NCBI GenBank assembly: GCA_012064415.1
Contig: SSNU01000040.1
Span: forward strand, 1-64,000
Reading direction: 5' to 3'
DNA from: Gyrodactylus bullatarudis
Taxonomy: Eukaryota; Platyhelminthes; Monogenea; Gyrodactylidea; Gyrodactylidae
DNA length: 64,000 nucleotides
How positions within the stretch are numbered: position 1 is the stretch's first letter; every line of letters begins with the position of its first letter. The translations under genes and the position numbers were made by a program. Shown here in pieces: positions 57,901 to 64,000 of this stretch. Below the pieces are notes generated by a model that had not been told where the DNA came from, searched no databases, and saw nothing but the letters and a program-made list of their open reading frames with translations.

Positions 57901-59730
57901 TAAATTTCTCCTAATAAAATTTTGGTTTTAGATACAGTAGATCGTAATTGGACAGTTGACAGGACAGATAAAATTTTATTCGAATTCGACACTGGTTGCT
58001 TTTTAGCACTGAATCCAGGTGTTGTTTTCTTGAAGAATAATGACTCCATTATCAAGATAATTATAAAAGAGGAAAATGAATCTATCTTGTTTGAGTCAGG
58101 ATTTGTCAGTACCATTTTCATTGCAACACAATATCCAAAAGATTTTCTAATGCACTACAAAAATCGAGATTTTGGGTATGAAAATTCCATTGATATATTA
58201 ATCACCTTTATGTTTTAAATCTTTAATGGATTTTAAATCCTCTATTTTATTTTGAGTATACTTTTGATGAAATGCTTTTATTTCTTTATACATTTCTCGC
58301 TATTTTTTATTTCAGTCAAGAATGCTCCTTGTGCCACAAATTTGTTGTCAAGAGTCTTGAATCTGTATCTTTGCCAATAACTTGCCAATTTAGTTACAAA
58401 GATATCAATTTCCCCTATATTTTTGAGGATTACCAAAAAGAAAATGGCAATTTGCTCATCAATACAGAACCATCATTTAGCCATTGTGGCCAATGGTTAT
58501 GCAAATTAACTTTTCATAACAGTTTTATCTCGTCCGAAAAGAATCTTTTGACCAGTCTAGCTCTTAGTACAAAATCCCAAATGTTGCAACTATCTCAGGA
58601 TCTTCCAATCATCTTGCTAAATCAGTTCAAAATAATTGATTTCTCTGAAGATAGCATTTCCCTCTACAAAATGGGTAACTTTTTTAATATCATCTTATTT
58701 TTAGAATTATCACCTTCTCTATGGCTAGAAGAAAATGATTTCGATTGGAACTTTGGTATGATTTTAATTTACCATCCAAATTCCAAAAAGAAACTAGATA
58801 TACCAATTTCATTGTCCTCCAATTGCAGTCAAATTGTTTTCAAAGCTGTATTAGAAGTAGGTCTAGAATATAATAATTATTATTTCAATCTAGATTAACA
58901 TGAATGAGCTTGAAAAAATTGGCCTATGGCAATGTAATAGAAAATTTTATGATGAAAAGTGCCTCATTAGGTTCAACAGTTTCTTCTTAAAACTGAGATC
59001 GGAATTTGATCATATTGATGGACTGTACATTGCCCAATTTATTTTCAATGACCATATTTTGGAAAAATTATTCTGCCAAATTTCTATTTATTCGAAAACA
59101 ACGAATAAATCTCAAATAATTGAAATCCTGAAAGATGAAAGTTCTAAGGTTTTAGGTTCAACAACGTATTTCTACGAAAAACAAAAAGAACTCGGAAACA
59201 ATCAAATGGAGATTAGAAGATTTTTGCCAAATTCATTCTCTATTTTCATATTTACAGTTTTTCTCATCGTTGTAACAAGTAAGTATATTCTCTGATTTAA
59301 TTCTTCTAAAGAAATAAATTGATTTCGATGTCTTTTTCAATGTAAAACTACTATTAAATTTATCTCTTGAATTACTACATTTATCCACATTCTCAGATTA
59401 TAAGCTGATAATTTAATTTTGAACATTTCATTTTCAGTCATCGTAATTAAAAATGATCAGATCAATATTCTTAACAAAGTACAGCACTCATTCAATCCGT
59501 ATTTTAACATTCTTTGTAAGAATAAAAATGGGCTTTCACCAAAAATTAGTAAACAAATGCCAGATGCTAATAATTCCTATAGCCCATCCATTTTCAGCAA
59601 CAGAATATCGCCCATTTTCCGCTCTGAAATGGATTATCTATGTAAAAATTCTACTCCTTCAAATTTGGCATTCCAGAACAAAAGAAGTCTCAGCCCTTCA
59701 CGTATGAGATCAATCTATACAAGTCATTAA
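51911..59730 (+). CDS. NUP210: NUP210/gp210 homologue, nuclear pore membrane glycoprotein
   Basis: Seventeen exons with introns of 27-159 nt, plus one of 682 nt (54119-54800) holding a foldback element, sum to 2097 codons and a stop; human is 1887. NUP210 is the luminal ring component of the nuclear pore, anchored by one membrane helix. The sequence shows an N-terminal signal peptide (FFLCIFHITLYAH), LLPFSSDHVVKFKLFATPQS (human LLPFTRATRVNFTLEAS), SSKELYLHNTPEALEVIGYD (human [20 protein letters not shown]), repeated Ig-like folds along the lumenal part, and a single C-terminal helix FSIFIFTVFLIVVT. A short tail of about 100 residues ends in YTSH, like vertebrate YASH. Exons, in order after the first (to 52987): 53019-53261, 53324-54118, 54801-55006, 55040-55169, 55197-55384, 55417-55870, 55902-56762, 56812-57116, 57169-57509, 57541-57675, 57752-57877, 57932-58175, 58316-58674, 58705-58856, 58894-59278, 59438-59730. 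Confidence 0.9.
54168..54540. mobile_element. Foldback element in NUP210 intron 3
   Basis: The left arm TGGGAATCTATGAATTTTAC and the right arm ending in its complement pair along roughly 170 bp at about 90% by eye, with a 30-40-bp centre that is itself partly palindromic. It is a 373-bp non-coding element inside the 682-nt intron. Confidence 0.8.
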
Positions 59731-59769
59731 AAAAGTTTTGTTAAATTTTACATGTTTTTGTATTTCATA

Positions 59770-59775
59770 AATAAA
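59770..59775 (+). promoter_or_regulatory. Poly(A) signal AATAAA for NUP210
   Basis: AATAAA 40 bp after the NUP210 stop. Confidence 0.5.
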
Positions 59776-62700
59776 AAAGTTTTTATATTGAACTTTTCAC
59801 AATTTTAATGATGCATAAAATTTGAATTTTTTTCAACTAATGATTCATTAGTAATGAATGATAAAAATATAAATAATTTAATACAAGAAAATTAAATTAT
59901 CTTCTTAATGATATGTAATTTGTTTTATGATGAATTATTATAACGGAATAAAAGCCAAATAATAGTGTGAACTTTTTTCTTGGTGAGCACTATAGAATGA
60001 GCCTTTACTTCTTCAATATTGTTTTATTTTCTTCTTATGTCTGCATTTGCCAAACTAAAATTCAGTAATGGATCAATTAAAATAATTCGTGATTAAATTA
60101 TCAAATACGTTTAATAATTTTATGCTTACAAGTGAACGCATTAAAAAATAATTATATTTAATCCTTGAGTTCACTTGGATTAATTCATGCAATTCCAATC
60201 TATCTTTTTGAGTAACATATTCGGAAAAATTTCTTGATAAGTTGAATGATATAAATTAATATGGAGTTTGAAATTGAGTATTTTGCATAAATCATGATTT
60301 TATCATCGTCAAGTCGAGAGTTGTTCAGATTCATCAAGAGGCAATTTATAAGATACACTTATCATTCGAAAAGAGGCTTTAAAATGAGAATAATTCTGAA
60401 ATTTATTCATCTGTTTCGACAACATTCATTCATGAATCATAAATTAACCTAAATTCATTACTCAAAGATTGTCTGTTTTGTTATAAAATCTACTTCACTA
60501 AGGAGAAGAGATTTTATTTGCAAAAAATATATGAAGCCAGATTTATTTTAGAAAAGGCCGCCTTCACTTTTTTTGCATTACTTTAGAGTTTTATTAGATA
60601 ACTTCTTTAAATAGCCATTAGAGAAATCCATAATCCTTAGTTTTGCTTGAAGATATAGTTTATGGAATACCTCATTATATAGGGAAATTTTTAAAACGAG
60701 CTGTAAATAATTAACCCTTAATGTGCCATTGTTCACACAGTGTTTGGAACACAACACTTACTCTACCGATAGTTTGAACTGAAAGATACTTGAATAACTT
60801 TTATCCCTCTTTTGAAAGGAAATTCATTAAGCTACAAAAATGTCTATAACTCATAAAGATAGCTTTTCACTGGTGCTAACATAAGTAACTTGAAGAAGTA
60901 TGATTTTTTTAATGTAGACAAATAATTTTTTTTAATTAGAAAGTTTTTTTTGAAACCCTATTTGCTGAGGCCTTGGAAAAAAATAAAATGACATTCTATC
61001 GTATGACAATAGTAGCTGTAGATTCCCAATATCCAATCACCTGCTCAATATTTCTCGTAGTTTAGAAGATAACTAGGTTTAGAGCCAAAAAATGCCCATT
61101 TTAACCTCTATTATCTCTTAAATGATAAGTCGGCTTTCAAAGAAAAATTCGAAATCAGCGTAATTATTTTGGTAAGGTTACAAATTTTCTAATTTGTATG
61201 ACGAAAAACAATAATTTGGGACATGAAGGATTAAATTCACTTTTAAGAAAAATTATCAAAGACTATTTTTTATTTTGTATCTTTTATCTTTTGAATTGGA
61301 TCAGTCAAATAGATCTAAGCATGATTCTATATAATCCTTGACGGAAAATTTTCCAGTCAATTCTTAATCCTAAGTCCTCAAGATTAAACCAGGATTTCGA
61401 CTTAAACTGTCATGAAAATAATTTATAAATAAAAATATGAACCAAATTCCAATTAGAAGTCTCAAAATTTTTTTTAATATTCGTCGTGTAGCATTAAATT
61501 TAAATTGTATTAGAGAAATTATTATTAAGAGAATTCAGTTTTTAATTCGTCGAACCTCTTCAGATAATCTAAATTAGATTCTTTCTTTCAAGGATATTTT
61601 ATAGTCTATATCATATACCTAATGATTTTATTCAATAACTTGAGATAGAAATAATTAATAATTCATATTTTCTCAGTTTAAAATTTTAAGAATTTATTTC
61701 TTATTTAAACTCTTTTTCGTGAGAATTCAACAATAAAGCTATAAGTAGATTTAATTGGGATGTAACCAACCTTTTCTTTTCTTCCAGACATTTCGAGGTG
61801 TTTCAGTTTTCAAGTTTAATATTTCAACAAGTTATCTTATTGGTTTTCAGATTTAATAAATTTGTAAAGTTCAAGATCAATAGAAATACTAAGGTTTTTA
61901 GATAAATTTGAAAGTACAAGCGTCTCTTCCTACTAAAGAACGTACGGAAGAGACTGTGAAAAACATTTACTAATATTCGTAGAAGATTTCAGATACTGTC
62001 ATGGATCAAAACAATTTTCCTATTAAAGCTAAAATGTATAGCCTATAACTTGAAATAGTTTTGGTATAGAGCTATTTAACACTACCAACAGGGTAATTTT
62101 GACCCTTTCAGATTTTTGAAAAGTACATATCTCGATTTGGAAGAAACTTAAATCACAGGATTTCAGGATATTTTTTGTCATACAAATATTCATGCAAGTT
62201 GGTTTTAAAAAATGATCACATGTTTTACTTAATCTTGCTAGGCAGGGTCATGGAAAACCTATTTTTATCTTTCCTTCCTTAGCTTATAACACCTTATCAG
62301 ACTCCTTACCGACTACACTTTCATCCTTGACAAGTGAATCTGAGAATGGAAAATTTATGCCGAGAATTAATTATTTCTATTATAATCTATACTAAAAGAT
62401 CTCAAAATATAATTGCAAGTGTATAAACATGTGAAAACCTGTGCTAAAGATTTTAGAGGGATTTTGGTGATGAGGGATAAGTGCTTAAGTCTTTTAGTAT
62501 GTCTAATTGGATGCGGAGAAGTCACACATCTTTCCTTAGAGATAAGACTCAGTATGTATTCAAAATAGTTAATCAAAAATTCAAAAAAATATGTACTAAA
62601 GGAGTGTTATTTCTCGACTTCTACTATCGAGATGATATTAATTTTATTCAATAATTATCGGTTTATTGATGGGGCTCGATATTAGAGATGGAACAAATTT

Positions 62701-63375
62701 TTCAACCTATTTTAAGCACCTACTCAAATGATAATACTATGAATTCTTAACATTATTTTATATAAGATCAAGTATCAAAATGCTTGTCTGTGATAATATT
62801 CAAGTTAAAAGGTCAGACTTTTTTAAAAATGCCGCTAGATTTTAAATGAATTTTTACAACGTTTTCACTAAAATTTCGAATATCTTTTTTGCTCATAAGG
62901 CTTCAAGGGTTTATTTAAATAGATTCATGTTAGGATCATTTCGGTTAAATTTTTTTATTCCACTATGCCTACAAGAAAATTTAGGGAAAATGGGTAATGC
63001 ACGACTATGCATATGATTGCAAACGAATTTCCAGTTATTTTAGATCTCACACATCATTGTTATCAGAATTATATGTGGAAACTTCACGGATTTTCAATGA
63101 TTTTAAAAATGGTCAATATTTGTTACATCTTTACTCGATATTAACATTATTATATTATTCAGGTATCTGTTGGAATTTGCATTGATGAGTGATTGATGAT
63201 TAATTAATTTAAAGTAGTTTTTCTAAATATTGTTTTTTTGAGTGCGAAAACTGAGACATCTTAAAGCAATGTTGCCAGGGTATTTTTTCGACTAAAATAA
63301 AAGTGTAAATAGCATCATTGTATTCAGCATGAAATAATTATTTCATAATCTAAAGCTAGTTAATATGAAGATGGG
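59776..63375. other. 3.6 kb without an identifiable gene
   Basis: I read both strands for spliced exons as well as open frames and found only short frames (for example 62367-62576 on the minus strand) without domain motifs or coherent splice sites. No inverted repeats, LINE motifs or RNA gene could be named. It may include distal regulatory DNA or fully decayed repeats. Confidence 0.4.
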
Positions 63376-64000
63376 AATTTATGCTTTTTACAAAATTATG
63401 AATTTTTTCACCAAGAAATCGAATTTGATCAAGATTTTTGGAATCTAGATCGTAGGTTCCACTTTCAGGATCTGAAGAAAAAAAATTTGAAAAAATCAAA
63501 TTTTAAGAAAGTTATGGCATATTTCAAATCTAGCGTTTTGTTTTTCAGGATCACGATTAATCAAAGAAACCGATTATGACTATGAAAATGTCAATGGACT
63601 CGCAAATTTCCAGGGATCTTGAATCATCAAAATTTCATCGATATTCAAGTAGTGAAAATGTTCAAAAAATCAAAATTCGATTTTCACAAGAAAAGGGGCG
63701 GATTTTCAAAATCTGAATCAGTATATTTGATTTCTTTGACTAATCGTGATCCTAAAAATCAACTTTTGATCACTCTTTCACTTTTAAATCAACAAAAATT
63801 ATTAACTCAAAGTTCAAAAAAATGGGAATCCGGCGCCATCGCTAGATTTGAAATATGCCATAACTTTCTTAAAATTTGATTTTTTCAAATTTTTTTTCTT
63901 CAGATCCTGAAAGTGGAACCTACGATCTAGATTCCAAAAAATCTTGATCAAATTCGATTTCTTGGTGAAAAAATTCATAATTTTGTAAAAAGCATAAATT
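63376..64000. mobile_element. Foldback element running off the window end
   Basis: The left arm 63376-63535 and the right arm 63840-64000 are essentially identical in inverted orientation. A second inner pair at about 63541-63575 and 63733-63765 (AGGATCACGATTA and complement) follows. Just upstream, ATATGAAGATGGGAATTTATG matches the family terminus, so the right end lies a few bases beyond the window. Confidence 0.75.

Noticed and set aside
59776..63375. Possible hidden intron-rich gene in the 3.6-kb gap
   Set aside because: I tried to chain short frames through GT-AG pairs of 20-40 nt on both strands but found no run giving a coherent protein.

Overview
The window is a gene-dense, very AT-rich piece of an animal nuclear genome. 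Nearly every multi-exon gene has GT-AG introns of only about 23-60 nt, most often 23-31 nt, while the proteins are clearly metazoan: TRPC channel, SPSB/gustavus with SOCS box, HRS, SEL1L, NUP210. Introns of this size are what is known from dicyemid mesozoans, so I infer a dicyemid or a similarly reduced parasite. This is inference; no rRNA or mitochondrial sequence is present to confirm it. Exon models were built by hand from splice sites and reading frame. Ten models and NUP210 all sum to a multiple of three, and nine of these eleven continue alignable protein families across the junctions.

Layout. 1-1250: debris including a LINE 3' end. 1553-7352: a small lysine-rich gene (-), EDC4 (+) and SEL1L (-), tightly packed. 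8430-10793: an SPSB homologue with Asn-rich insertions, one of which splits the SOCS box. 10.8-20.8 kb: a mobile-element graveyard holding a MULE with perfect 9-bp target-site duplication, several LINE fragments, two Merlin/IS1595-type transposase remnants, a Penelope-like element with GIY-YIG domain, a hairpin MITE and a deleted Tc1-like element. A near-identical 153-bp inverted repeat pair brackets part of it. 20874-26572: DNAJC7 (-) and HGS/HRS (+), head to head. 26.6-32.4 kb: MITEs, a LINE with a YADD motif, a hAT MITE with 8-bp target-site duplication and foldback DNA. 32750-43804: a TRPC channel gene (-) of 12 exons whose introns reach 2.8 kb because they host an intact Tc1/IS630-like transposon and a foldback element. 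46183-59730: PSMC3IP/HOP2 (-), then PRPF39, a lengsin-like glutamine-synthetase pseudoenzyme and NUP210 (all +) with 152 and 62 bp between them. 59.7-63.4 kb holds nothing I can identify, and the window ends inside another foldback element.

Together the genes cover housekeeping functions: mRNA decapping (EDC4), splicing (PRPF39), ER-associated degradation (SEL1L), chaperoning (DNAJC7), ESCRT-0 sorting (HGS), nuclear pore (NUP210) and meiotic recombination (PSMC3IP). Receptor-type genes (TRPC, SPSB) make up the rest. The housekeeping genes keep minimal introns and divergent shared promoters. TRPC, HGS and SPSB have longer introns, some visibly expanded by transposons. I did not see a bacterial-type or wholly new multi-gene system. 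The most unusual features are the split SOCS box, the foldback family, the Tc1-like transposon with a 32-residue D-to-E spacing, the 153-bp inverted pair and the lengsin-like pseudoenzyme.
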